Shown: in pieces, positions 1 to 9,339 of the stretch | How the letters are laid out: every line of letters starts with the position of its first letter | Numbering within the stretch: the stretch's first letter is position 1 | From: Riptortus pedestris | Taxonomy: Eukaryota > Arthropoda > Insecta > Hemiptera > Alydidae | Reading direction: 5' to 3' | NCBI GenBank assembly: GCA_019009955.1 | Contig: CM032228.1 | Location: forward strand, 224,874,501 to 224,938,500 | DNA length: 64,000 bases | Translations under genes and position numbers: made by a program | Notes under the pieces: generated by a model | Database searches by the model: none | Seen by the model: the letters and a program-made list of their open reading frames with translations, nothing else | Told to the model about the DNA's origin: nothing

Positions 1-128
1 TTTCGAAACTCGCACCTTTAAACCGCCCTCTCCCACTGTTCGGATTCAATTATTAACAAATTTGATCTTTATTTGTACATAAAAAGTTTATATATTCAGT
101 ATAGCAACAATCAAACAAAACGTCGAGT

Positions 129-202
<74 letters not shown>

Positions 203-292
203 TTATTTTAGTTTTGAACGAACCTCATTTTCGTCATCTCCTGTATAGGATCGATGGACATTGGAGAAATTTTTCGAAAATTGCGTCATTTT
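1..292 (+). mobile_element. Family A copy, cut by window edge
   Basis: The segment reads, in order, the C-rich tract, the 'attaacaaatttgatctt' block, a microsatellite, then the 'gaacctcattttcgtcatc' and 'ggatcgatggacat' blocks found in every family A copy. It is in plus orientation. The left end lies outside the window and the terminal palindrome is missing, so it stops near the 'gcgtcat' block. Confidence 0.8.
130..199. repeat. Compound (CA)n-(TA)n microsatellite
   Basis: A run of AC dinucleotides passes directly into AT dinucleotides. It occupies the position of the internal microsatellite of family A. Confidence 0.97.
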
Positions 293-880
293 AACCCAGT
301 GCTGGTACATTTTCAAACTATTTAGGAAGAGAGAGGACCAACTGTAGCTATACCCGCACGCACCATATGCTTAGGTGGTCCAAGTAAGATGAGGATTTGA
401 GAGGCTGAGGTCCCATGACTCAAGGTCCTAGAGGGTTGAATTCCTCCAAGGTCCATGGCTCACCATGACCGTGGGACCCGCACGACTCCAGCCATTAGGG
501 TCGTATTTATCTCGGCTCCCAGGCCCCATCTAGTCGGTGGACATATTAGCAAACCACTTGTTGCCGGCCAACATGGCTATCTAGGAGATTTTCATCATTC
601 GACGACGTTGTTTGGATTGTTTTACACCTCGGCCGATGCATATCTAGTGGTACATGTGAAATACAGAATCCAGGGAATCTATCTAACATTGAATTACATG
701 TGAAAGTCCCGGAACCTAGGGTAATCTAGGACGAATGACCACAACTTCGGAATTTACTCAAAAACTTGTTCCCTCATCTCTTGACATAAAAACCCGTTAC
801 ACCAGGGTTAAATATTCACTATAGTCACGAACAAATAAATAGAGAGCGGTCACTAGGGATATGTATATACTTTATTTGTT
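293..880. other. Unassigned, locally GC-richer DNA
   Basis: About 455-720 is richer in GC and includes an open frame of 82 codons, but there are no splice signals or recognisable residues. I see no gene or named repeat here. Confidence 0.4.
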
Positions 881-1075
881 TGTAACCGCTCTGGCGATCG
901 TAATTACTTTTCTATTGTTGCGGTTAAACTCAATATTCAAAAGTTTCATGTAAAGCAAACATAAAGCTCTTATATGACTGAAATAGGGTCAGGGAGAGTA
1001 GTAAAAAAATAAAAAAAACCTAATTGGTATCTCCGGATCGAAAATTTTTACATGACCAATTTTATTGAAGAAATC
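880..1075 (-). mobile_element. Decayed family A fragment
   Basis: Short blocks match the minus-oriented family A interior: 'taaccgctctggcgatcg', 'aaactcaatatt' and 'atctccggatcgaaaa'. Both ends are lost. Confidence 0.5.
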
Positions 1076-1439
1076 ATATTTTACAATTGCTCGTTTTTTC
1101 AACGAACTCGAATAGAGCGCGGGATGACGTCCTTAGCTTTGCAGCGGTGAGGGGGCGGGACCTATTTAGTTTATGCAAGGAAACGTGATGACTTTCATCG
1201 TCATATACTAAATAGAATTGGTAAACATAAAATGTTTTGTTTTTAGAAATCTTATTGATATGAAGCACAAAATAAGCAATGTTGCATACTGGCATAGAAT
1301 TGCTTAAACTATAATGCATCCAAAAAAAGCGTAGAAATTTTAAACATTTATAAAATAAATAATAATTGAACCCTTGGGGAGACTAAATCTTCTCTCAAAT
1401 TAATAAATTTTAAATCTTTTATACCACAACCATTAAGGA

Positions 1440-2570
1440 ACCAGACATTTATCACATTTATTCAAATAACTACCCTCCTTTTCCATATTATTCTATATAC
1501 AAATAACTACCCACCTTATCTACATCCTTATACTTATCATCCTTTATTCCAATAACTATCCTCGGTTTCCTTAGCCTTATCATCCTTTTACAAATAACTT
1601 CCTTCTTTATCCTTATCCTCCTTTATTCAAATAACTACCTTCTTTATCCTTATCCTCTTTTATTCTAATAACTACCCTCCTTATCCATATCCTTATCATA
1701 CTTTATACAAATAACTACCTTCTTTATCCTTATCCTCCTTTATTCAAATAACTACCTTCTTTATCCTTATCCTCTTTTATTCTAATAACTACCCTCCTTA
1801 TCCATATCCTTATCATACTTTATACAAATAACTACCTTCTTTATCCTTATCCTCCTTTATTCAAATAACTACCTTCTTTATCCTTATCCTCTTTTATTCT
1901 AATAACTACCCTCCTTATCCATATCCTTATCATACTTTATACAAATAACTACCTTCTTTATCCTTATCCTCCTTTATTCAAATAACTACCTTCTTTATCC
2001 TTATCCTCTTTTATTCTAATAACTACCCTCCTTATCCATATCCTTATCATACTTTATACAAATAACTACCTTCTTTATCCTTATCCTCCTTTATTCAAAT
2101 AACTACCTTCTTTATCCTTATCCTCCTTTATTCAAATAACTACCCTCCTTATCCATATAATCCTTTATACAAATAACAACCTTCCTTATCCACATCCTTA
2201 TCCTCCTTTATTCAAATAACTACCCACCGAATCTTTATCCTTATTACTCTTTATCCATATCTTTATCCTCTTTTATGTAAATAACTACCATCCTCAACCA
2301 TATCCATATCTTTATCCTCCTTTATTCAAGTAACTACCCACCGAATCTTTATCCTTATTATTCTTTATACAAATAACTACCTTCTTTATCCATATCTTTA
2401 TCCTCTTTTATGTAAATAACTACCATCCTCAACCATATCCATATATTTATCCTCCTTTATTCAAGTAACTACCCACCGAATCTTTATCCTTATTATTCTT
2501 TATAAAAATAACTATCTTCTTTATCCATACCCTTATCCTTATTCTCCTTTATTCAAATAACTATATTTGC
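1440..2570. repeat. 39-bp minisatellite with 117-bp higher-order units
   Basis: Pyrimidine-rich monomers of about 39 bp (core 'aaataactaccttcttta') run for about 1.1 kb. Between 1698 and 2048 three consecutive 117-bp units, each made of three monomers, look identical base for base. The flanks (1440-1697 and 2170-2570) hold more diverged monomers. A second, longer-period duplication with 'cccaccgaatctttatcc' lies at about 2220-2560. Confidence 0.95.
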
Positions 2571-3040
2571 CTAACGATGGGTACACCACTGTTTCTATTA
2601 CAAGTAAGATCGGTTGTTTTTTTGTGTACATTAGGCCTCAATGAAAGACGTTGGACATTATGTTGCAGTTTATTTTTATCCACCGTTTCCATGGCCGAGA
2701 TCTACACTAAAGCTTTCAAACTATGCTTTTCATTAGGATTTTAAATGGAGATATAAAGAGGAATGGCCTCCTCAGAGACAAAGCCCTTTTAGTTGTAGCC
2801 CTGACGATGACAATGTTAGTGAGGCGGTGTTGTAGCCTTGCAGTGGAATGCAGGTGATGATGAGGCCCAGCTGCTGATGACCATCATTACACCCATCTCC
2901 GTCTACATCGTTAATCATCACCTCGCCCAATCCACGCTCCCCAATCAATGCACTAATGATGCGATGTACATTTGAGACACTCCAGCTATTTCTGAGTTTC
3001 CTGATTGGTCTGGACAGTATCGTTCTTTAGGAATCCGAGT
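2571..3040. other. Unassigned stretch
   Basis: Mixed-composition DNA with no long ORF, splice-flanked block or repeat that I recognise. Confidence 0.4.
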
Positions 3041-3200
3041 ACGAATAACTCTTTTAATATTTGAGTTACGAAAAAAAAAATGTATACAACAATAATAGTA
3101 GATCATCAATAGTTTAACAAGTTTGATTCTGTAAAATTTTTCGATTTCCTCTCCCTCTAACCCCCCCCCCCAATTCCTGTTCTATATTCAGCCAACAACT
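3040..3200 (+). mobile_element. Family B fragment (uninterrupted reference)
   Basis: It contains 'tttgagttacg', a run of ten A, then 'tgtatacaacaataatagta' and 'tttaacaagtttgattctgt', then a poly-C tract. The same order occurs at 16905-17023 plus 18012-18170, where a family A copy splits it. This fragment therefore serves as the empty-site version. Confidence 0.65.
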
Positions 3201-3429
3201 AATAGAGCTGAATGGAATAGTTAACAGTTGTAAGGTGCAGCGTATCTCCAGAGGTGTCATTTCTGTGGTATTCCACGATATTTCACCGACTTTCCAATCG
3301 GCTTCTTCCGGCGGTCATGTTATGTTTTGGCTAGTTGCAGCTCCTAAGTAGTTAAATATCGAGTGAAAGTCTCGTTCAAATAAACTTTTTCAAGTAAATG
3401 GTATGAAATCATAAATTATGATGCCATCT

Positions 3430-3970
3430 CACAACGGATTTGCATATAACTCACAAAGGAAAAGTCAAACAATCAAAATAAAAAAATTAATGTTTAGTAC
3501 CTATTTATGCTCGGAATAAGGTGTCTGATGATATAAAAACTTATTGATAAAATGACATGAGTAGGAGTGGGGTTTACCCAAAGCTGAAACTAAAAACTGA
3601 AATAACTTCGTTATTACGATAAAGAAAAAAATTATATATCAACATTTATAGCACATAAAACTCGCAAAAAATAGAATTTTATAGAATTTTTCGATCAGAC
3701 GTGTAATAACGAATTTTGAACTTTCAGAATTCCCCCATCTAAGCCCCCCCCCGTTCAATTTCAGCAGTTAACGAAATTGATATTTGGTTTTACATGAAAC
3801 CTTTATTGAAAAATTGTGACCGTGAGAGTGTTAACAGATATACATATAATTTTGCAAAAACGTCATTTTCGTCGTTTCCTAGGTAGGATATTTAATACAT
3901 TTTTCAAAAATCGCGGTATGGGTAAAACCTCATTAGATGATTAAGCCCTTAATGGAAATCTACTAAAATG
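3430..3970 (+). mobile_element. Decayed family A copy
   Basis: The copy keeps 'atgacatgagtaggagtggg', 'tttttcgatcagacg', a poly-C tract, 'cagcagttaacgaaattgat', 'gttaacagatat', 'tttcctaggtaggat' and a final 'aaatctactaaaa'. The GTCCGTCACG end is not recognisable. Confidence 0.7.
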
Positions 3971-4105
3971 ATTAATCTAGAGTGAAATGAACATAAAACG
4001 TAAATTTTAGTGTTACAGAAGAACACAAAACAAAGACAAATTTTTCGTTCTCATCTAAACGATTTGAGGACAATGAAAAACAGCTCTAGCTATTTAACTA
4101 AAAAG

Positions 4106-4107
<2 letters not shown>

Positions 4108-4148
<41 letters not shown>
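4108..4148. repeat. (TA)n microsatellite
   Basis: An uninterrupted TA run. Its flanks do not match family A. Confidence 0.97.
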
Positions 4149-4153
<5 letters not shown>

Positions 4154-4239
4154 TACATACATATCGCAAAATGAATGGTTCGAATAAGTCCAACTCTGGT
4201 ACTAAGTTTGTTACGCGCGACGGTTTAAAATAGAAATCG

Positions 4240-4408
4240 ATTACAATAGAAATAGTTCGATTCTTGCCTGGCAAAGGAAATTATTTAGTGACGAAATTCA
4301 TTAAATAACATCCTAAAGTCCCACCCTAGCTAGAAAAGGGTGGTAACCTGTAGATAACCCGTCCCGATTAGCCTAAGTTGCAAAAAGTAGACGTTAATAA
4401 ATAATAAT
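4240..4408 (+). mobile_element. tRNA-derived SINE, 5'-truncated
   Basis: From the box-B-like 'gttcgattcttgcc' the copy follows the SINE body seen at 23341, 37461 and 47541 and ends in 'taataaataataataa'. A perfect 13-bp target duplication (aaaatagaaatcg) lies at 4227-4239 and 4409-4421, so this is an integrated retroposon. The box-A head is missing or rearranged. Confidence 0.85.
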
Positions 4409-4421
4409 AAAATAGAAATCG

Positions 4422-5548
4422 CTATCCTTGTGATTATTAAGATTGGGTTAACCTACGCATGAAATCATTCCGTCGTACGTGTCACATGTTAATGTAACTC
4501 ATGCGAAAATATTATTTAGCGCGTACTGTAAATATGCAGTCCTAGTGTCTTCATGATCGTGATGTTATGGCAATTATACTAGTTTTTGTTTAGAATAGCT
4601 GTTATCCGTGTGTATATGTAAATGTAAATATATATATATATGTTTTCTAATATTGGAGAATATAATGTGAGATTCGTTCCTACAAGTGGGAAATCTGTTT
4701 CCTAGGTCATGGGATAAGTGATCAACGCAGCTTAGTTTATATTAGCATTATTACATGGTTTATGTAGGATGCAACAATAGAATCGCTTCCCCAACAATTT
4801 AACAACAATTCCGTTATAGTCTGACCGACTCTTACAAGCGAATAACCTCTTTTAGCAGTTGAAGAAAGCATACACTAAACGCACTTATTCAGTTATTGAA
4901 AAAAAAGACATTAACAGCGTGTGTTCTACGAGTCATTATCGTAGCAGTCCATCCGGACTTTATAATTACTAATGACCATTAGGGACGACCATTTCCTTCC
5001 ATGTAATTACGGAAACCGCTAAAGAAATTCCTCTATTCTTGGACGTTTTGAGGGCTATTGCTTGACGTTGCTGTTCAGCCGTGTGTGGTGAGTACTTTTA
5101 AATAACTTTGAGTCACACCGGTTCTATAATGACGAAGGAAATTGTTGACGAAGTAACTAAAGAAAATCCGTAGCCCCAGCTAGCCAGAGAACTGGATAAT
5201 TCATCGTGAATAGGCTTACAAATTCAAAGTGGGCATAATTTATATATACATATAAATACTTCGATCACTTCACCCCACTTCACTCTTTGAATGTTAATTA
5301 AATTATTTTTAAGGTGCCAGTGCTATTTATTTATACCAGGTATATAAATTATTAAAAAAAAATTGAACTGTTAAACGTTTTGATTAAAAAATTTAAGTAG
5401 AGCAATATTGGTAATCCTCATGCAGGAGCGGAAGTTGTCGAGAGACGGGAATACTTAATTGTGTTAACTTATTTCCTGTGAAATGTTAGCATAATTGAAA
5501 TTGCTATCTACTTGCATCTACAATTATGAACAAGAATTATGATAAGAG
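4422..5548. other. Unassigned AT-rich stretch
   Basis: No ORF, splice-flanked block or repeat family identified. A short TA run lies near 4630. Confidence 0.4.
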
Positions 5549-5900
5549 GTATAATGGGGGTATAAAAGAAGGTTTGGGAGGAGTTATGGTAAGAGGTTTG
5601 ATAGGGGTATAATAGAAGGTTTGGGAGGAGTTATGGTAAGAGGTTTGATTGGGATATAATAGAAGGTTTGGGAGGAGTTATGGTAAGAGGTTTGGGAGGG
5701 GTATAACAGAAGGTTTGGGAGGAGTTATGGTAAGAGGTTTGGGAGGGGGCTATAATAGATGGTTTGGGAGGAGTCATGGTAAGAGGTTTGATAAGAGTCT
5801 AACAGGAGGTTTGGGAGGAGTTATGGTAAGAGGTTTAATAGGGGTATAATAGAAGGTTTGGCAGGAGTTATGGTAAGAGGTCTGGGCGGGGTATAAAAGG
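5549..5900. repeat. G-rich 47-bp minisatellite
   Basis: The phrase 'gttatggtaagaggttt' recurs at 5583, 5630, 5677, 5724, 5820 and 5867, with a variant at 5773, giving a 47-bp period (one 49-bp step) and about seven and a half units. The plus strand has many GGG runs. The 66-codon frame through it is a by-product, because 47 is not a multiple of three. Confidence 0.95.
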
Positions 5901-6483
5901 AGTTAACTAAGCTTAAACAAGTCGTGCTCGGATAAGTATGCAATGTTCCTACAATTTGTCCGTTAGTGTTGAAAGGTTAATGGTTCCTAGCATGTTGTTG
6001 AGTTCTAGTGATCGGTTATGAATGCGTAAAATATTCTGTCCTAAGTCTAGTGAGTATGACTTCATCTTGCCTATTGCCACGTCTGCTGCATGTCCTCTTC
6101 GCTTAACCCTTAATTGGCCAGAAACTCAAAAAATGACTTAAAATGAAAATTTGTCTTAAAAACACATTATTTGCGTTCCTAATAAATAGAATATATAATG
6201 TTTTACTTAATTTTTTTTTCCTGAACAAAAATATTACACGGTGCCTTTAAGTACACCTTGGCCAGTTACCCTAAAACCTTAGTGGTGTCTTTAAGTACAC
6301 TCTGGCCAATCACCGTAAATCAATGGTGGTGTCTGTAAGCTATGTAAATAAACTGAAATAGTTTCTAAAAATGTAATTAAATAATTTATTATGTAATAAA
6401 AGAAACTTGTTGTAAATAAAAAATAAGCACATTGTAAACAAAATATAAATCCGTCAAAAATATCATTAAACCTTCCATTCATT

Positions 6484-6640
6484 CAAGAAAACAGGGCCTT
6501 TTATGGGTGTTACAAAGTTACACATTACATTTTCAGCATAAAATGTTTTTGGTGACAGAGTCTGCACTTTCCTTTTGTAGTGAATACTTGTCAATGGTGC
6601 ATCCCATAAAGTCTTGCTGCATTGGCTATGAGAGCTGCAG
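6484..6640 (-). pseudogene. piggyBac transposase C-terminal Cys-rich domain remnant
   Basis: Minus-strand translation gives KGKCRLCHQK at about 6550-6575 and then, in another frame, C.KCNV.LCNTHKRPCF at about 6491-6530, where dots mark stops. The spacing (CxxC, then CxxC, then LC and CF) is that of the zinc-ribbon-like tail that closes many piggyBac transposases. One frameshift and several stops make it non-functional. The DDE catalytic core that should precede it is absent. The position just inside the 3' terminal repeat is where a transposase C-terminus belongs. Confidence 0.7.
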
Positions 6641-6936
6641 CAGTTCTTGGCTAGAATTGGTGGTGTCTAGCCCTTTTAGCTCGCCGGTCCAGCAGAATAT
6701 CCTCTGCAATGTGTATTCGAAATTGATTTAAATACATTTTTTTTTAGGGTGTTCCTTTTGTGCAATAGCAATACGTTATTAACCACCAAATCCAATTATT
6801 AGCTGAAAATGTTCATGTAATATTTGTGGGAGCGGTAACCTGTTCTGTAAAGTGCAACGAACATGTCACTAAGGTCAACACTTTGTTGTCATACCATTTA
6901 ATAATGCTGATACACTTTTCGTTATCAACGTATTCT

Positions 6937-7119
6937 TCATAACATCCTCTTCCCTCTTTCACCCTCAATATTGAAATGTTCCAATATTTCATTCATTTCA
7001 ATTTGAAAATTTCCTTCATCCATTTTGGGGCATCCGTCTGCATTTTCTCCTTCAATATTGCTTTTTTCTTCATCAGAGGTGATACTTAATTTTGGTAGCA
7101 AAGAGAGAAATGGTTTCAC
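6937..7119 (-). pseudogene. Possible piggyBac transposase N-terminal remnant
   Basis: An open frame of 60 codons is rich in Glu, Asp and Asn. It lies on the same strand as the C-terminal remnant, between that remnant and the 5' terminal repeat. piggyBac transposases begin with a poorly conserved acidic region, so position and composition fit. No conserved residue proves it and it could be a chance frame. If correct, the deletion removed everything between about 6940 and 6640. Confidence 0.35.
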
Positions 7120-7609
7120 TTCGACTTTTATACGTATCTGTTAATTAAAATGGTAAAAGTAAGAAATAATATAAAATCATGCCCCTTGGGCAAATTTGTT
7201 GGTATTTGGCCAGGGTGAACTTAAGTACACCATCATTAAAATCCTTGCTAAAACTCTATTTCTCTCCTGAATGGAAAATGAAACACTTAGGAACTTAAAT
7301 ACAATCCTTTACAACTAATTCACCCATTTTGGTTCATATTTAAATCGAATAGCGTATATTTTAATGAATTAGAAACTTGGCTGGCAACTAGTGTGAAGTA
7401 GGGTGGTAAACAATGATGATTTTCTTCAGTATATTGCTAGTAATTAGCTCCAATAACAATAAATGGACTTGTGTCGCATATGTCCATGCTTGGGAGGTTA
7501 CAGGGGTGTGGACTGTGGCCCAAAAGGGGTAAGAATAGAAGCAGTTGCTCTCTGAAAGGGTTAAATATGAATGGTGTCTTTAAAGACACCTTGGCCAGTT
7601 AAGGGTTAA

Positions 7610-8290
7610 AGAATGCTTTATTTCTCCGATATAATTTTCTGTTCGTAGCCCCAGGAGTCGGGTTACACATATGGTTTAACCGACATGCACTGTATGGATG
7701 CCTCGGGCTATACAGACCACGTAGTCTGGGATGAATTGGATCTGGGTAGATGGCCGTGTGTGTCTTACCCAAGTAGACCAACCAAGTGCAAGGAGACAGG
7801 AAGGAGTTTGTTTTGGACGCCCTCCTCCTGTGTTTCTCCGGCACGACATTGGAGGAAAAGTGTAGAGACAGAACCCGAATTCACTAACATTCGGGGCTTG
7901 GAGGTTTAGACCAAAATGGTCCTAAGGGGTCAGACATTGCTGAGTGGTGGCCGGATCTGCTTGAGGTTGTTGCCGGCAGCAGATATGGTTGGACTCTCCA
8001 GATGGTAGTGCTCCATAGCACACTCTGTCACTTGTGGTTATATCATCTCAACCTAGGATTAAATGGTTTTCTGAAATACAGGGAGACGTTAGACGATACG
8101 TCCTTTTCTACTAAAAGCTGATGATGGGATTGCTAGAGGCAGCTAAGGCATGACACCTAAGTATTCTCTTCCATTTTCCAACCCTCCTCAATAGCGTGCA
8201 TATGTAGTAATGTCTGGTAGGGTCAGTACGGTAGAGTCAGGAGATTGTCTCATCATTATGATTACCAATATCATAAGACAAAAAGCCGCT
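7610..8290. other. Unassigned, GC-richer stretch
   Basis: Overlapping short frames occur on both strands (60-80 codons), none with recognisable residues or paired splice sites. It lies on the 3' side of the exon at 8294-8523 on the minus strand, so an intron is plausible. Confidence 0.4.
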
Positions 8291-8293
8291 CAC

Positions 8294-8523
8294 CTTCCTC
8301 GTTTCAATGTCGAGGGGTAGGTTGGCCTTCCTCCTTCCGAGGACAGGGCTGACGGAGACGAGGCGATCCGCAGAGACCCTGGACACGGATCTGGTTCCCG
8401 CAGCATCGTAGAGGGCTTGCACTGGCTCCGGTCGGCTTGCCTCTGTGAACAGGCAGCAAGACAGCTCCTTGCAACTCTTGAAGTGGTTCTTCCGCGACCA
8501 AAATTCAGTAAGATCGCTCTCCG
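8294..8523 (-). CDS. Internal exon of an unidentified protein-coding gene
   Basis: On the minus strand a 230-bp open block is preceded by a strong acceptor (tattattttctgttgcag, ending at 8524) and followed by a strong donor (GAG GAAG|GTGAGC, intron from 8293). It enters with two bases of a split codon, reads 76 full codons without a stop, and ends on a complete Lys codon. The peptide starts ESDLTEFWSRK, has a Cys cluster SCKELSCC near residues 16-23, then a basic, Ser/Val-rich stretch (RSVSRVSADRLVSVSPVLG) and ends LPLDIETRK. It is clearly richer in GC than its flanks, as expected for an exon in AT-rich DNA. There is no TE signature. I do not recognise the family, and no neighbouring exon is evident in the window, so introns must be long. 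The frame stays open for 14 more codons upstream and about 18 downstream, which does not alter the splice reading. Confidence 0.62.
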
Positions 8524-9339
8524 CTGCAACAGAAAATAATACAAAGATCAGCAAAAAGTTGATCACATACATAAAGTACAATAAGCTGTATCATTATAGA
8601 AATATGAGTAATTTGTCACGATGGAATAAGGTAACCAAAACCTCATGGATATATTTCAAGAAAAATTCTAAATTCAGATACACCAGTCCATTCACAGAAT
8701 GCTCCTTAACTTCGTTTAGAACATAGTACTCTAAGATGTTAGAGTACTGTTACACTTACAACAAATTCGAGAAAGGCTATGAAGAATGTTGTTCTAAAAT
8801 TCAAATTTGAATTTGAATGACGAGCTAATGGTCGAATTCTTTGGCTTAAGATTTCAATACTTTTCCTGTACTCACACATATAATACATATGTATATCCAG
8901 TTTTTGCCTTGAAGAATCTTTTCAGTCCATATTCAACCTCGTAACCTTCCCCAGTACTTCTCCAGCGACCATAAATTTGGAATTTCCAAAGGAATGATAT
9001 ACTTTTTATGAGAGATTCTTTTAGAAAATCGAATTCTAAAACGAGTTCACATCGGCAAATTTTTCTATTTGACCCATCGTTTAGCCGTAAAATGCACAAA
9101 TATTTATATCAGAAACGGCACGTTTTATAGAAAAATGCTGCGACATAAAAGTTGTAGCCAACAAAATTAACTTTGAAACAGGTCTACAGAAAATTATGTC
9201 ATAGATATAAACAGAAAAAAGTTTTAAATACGAAATGACACATAAGTATTCTTGAATGAATCCAAAAAACGGTTACTTCAAAAAACATCATCATTACAAA
9301 AATCGTTCTTAGAATTAATTTATTTTAATCTAATGACCA
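8524..9339. other. Unassigned stretch, possible intron
   Basis: AT-rich, no ORF with recognisable content. It would be intron 5' to the exon at 8294-8523 on the minus strand. Confidence 0.35.

Larger units (their letters stand above)
6107..7605 (-). mobile_element. piggyBac-type transposon, internally deleted (element 1)
   Basis: The element is bounded by TTAA duplications (6103-6106 and 7606-7609). Its terminal inverted repeats read CCCTTAATTGGCCA on the left and CCCTTAACTGGCCA on the right, so 13 of 14 bases match. Sub-terminal copies of 'ttggcca' and 'gtgtctttaagtacac' recur at both ends (6236-6330, 7190-7230, 7570-7590), including a perfect 18-bp palindrome GGTGTCTTTAAAGACACC at 7573-7590. 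TTAA duplication is diagnostic of the piggyBac superfamily. The transposase reads on the minus strand but only its two extremities remain, so the 1.5-kb copy cannot move itself. Confidence 0.88.

Noticed and set aside
1440..2570. Possible CRISPR-like array
   Set aside because: The repeats are contiguous monomers without unique spacers in eukaryotic DNA; it is a minisatellite.
5649..5849. Gly/Arg-rich repetitive peptide frame
   Set aside because: It is a translation of the 47-bp minisatellite. The period is not a multiple of three and the frame breaks in neighbouring units.
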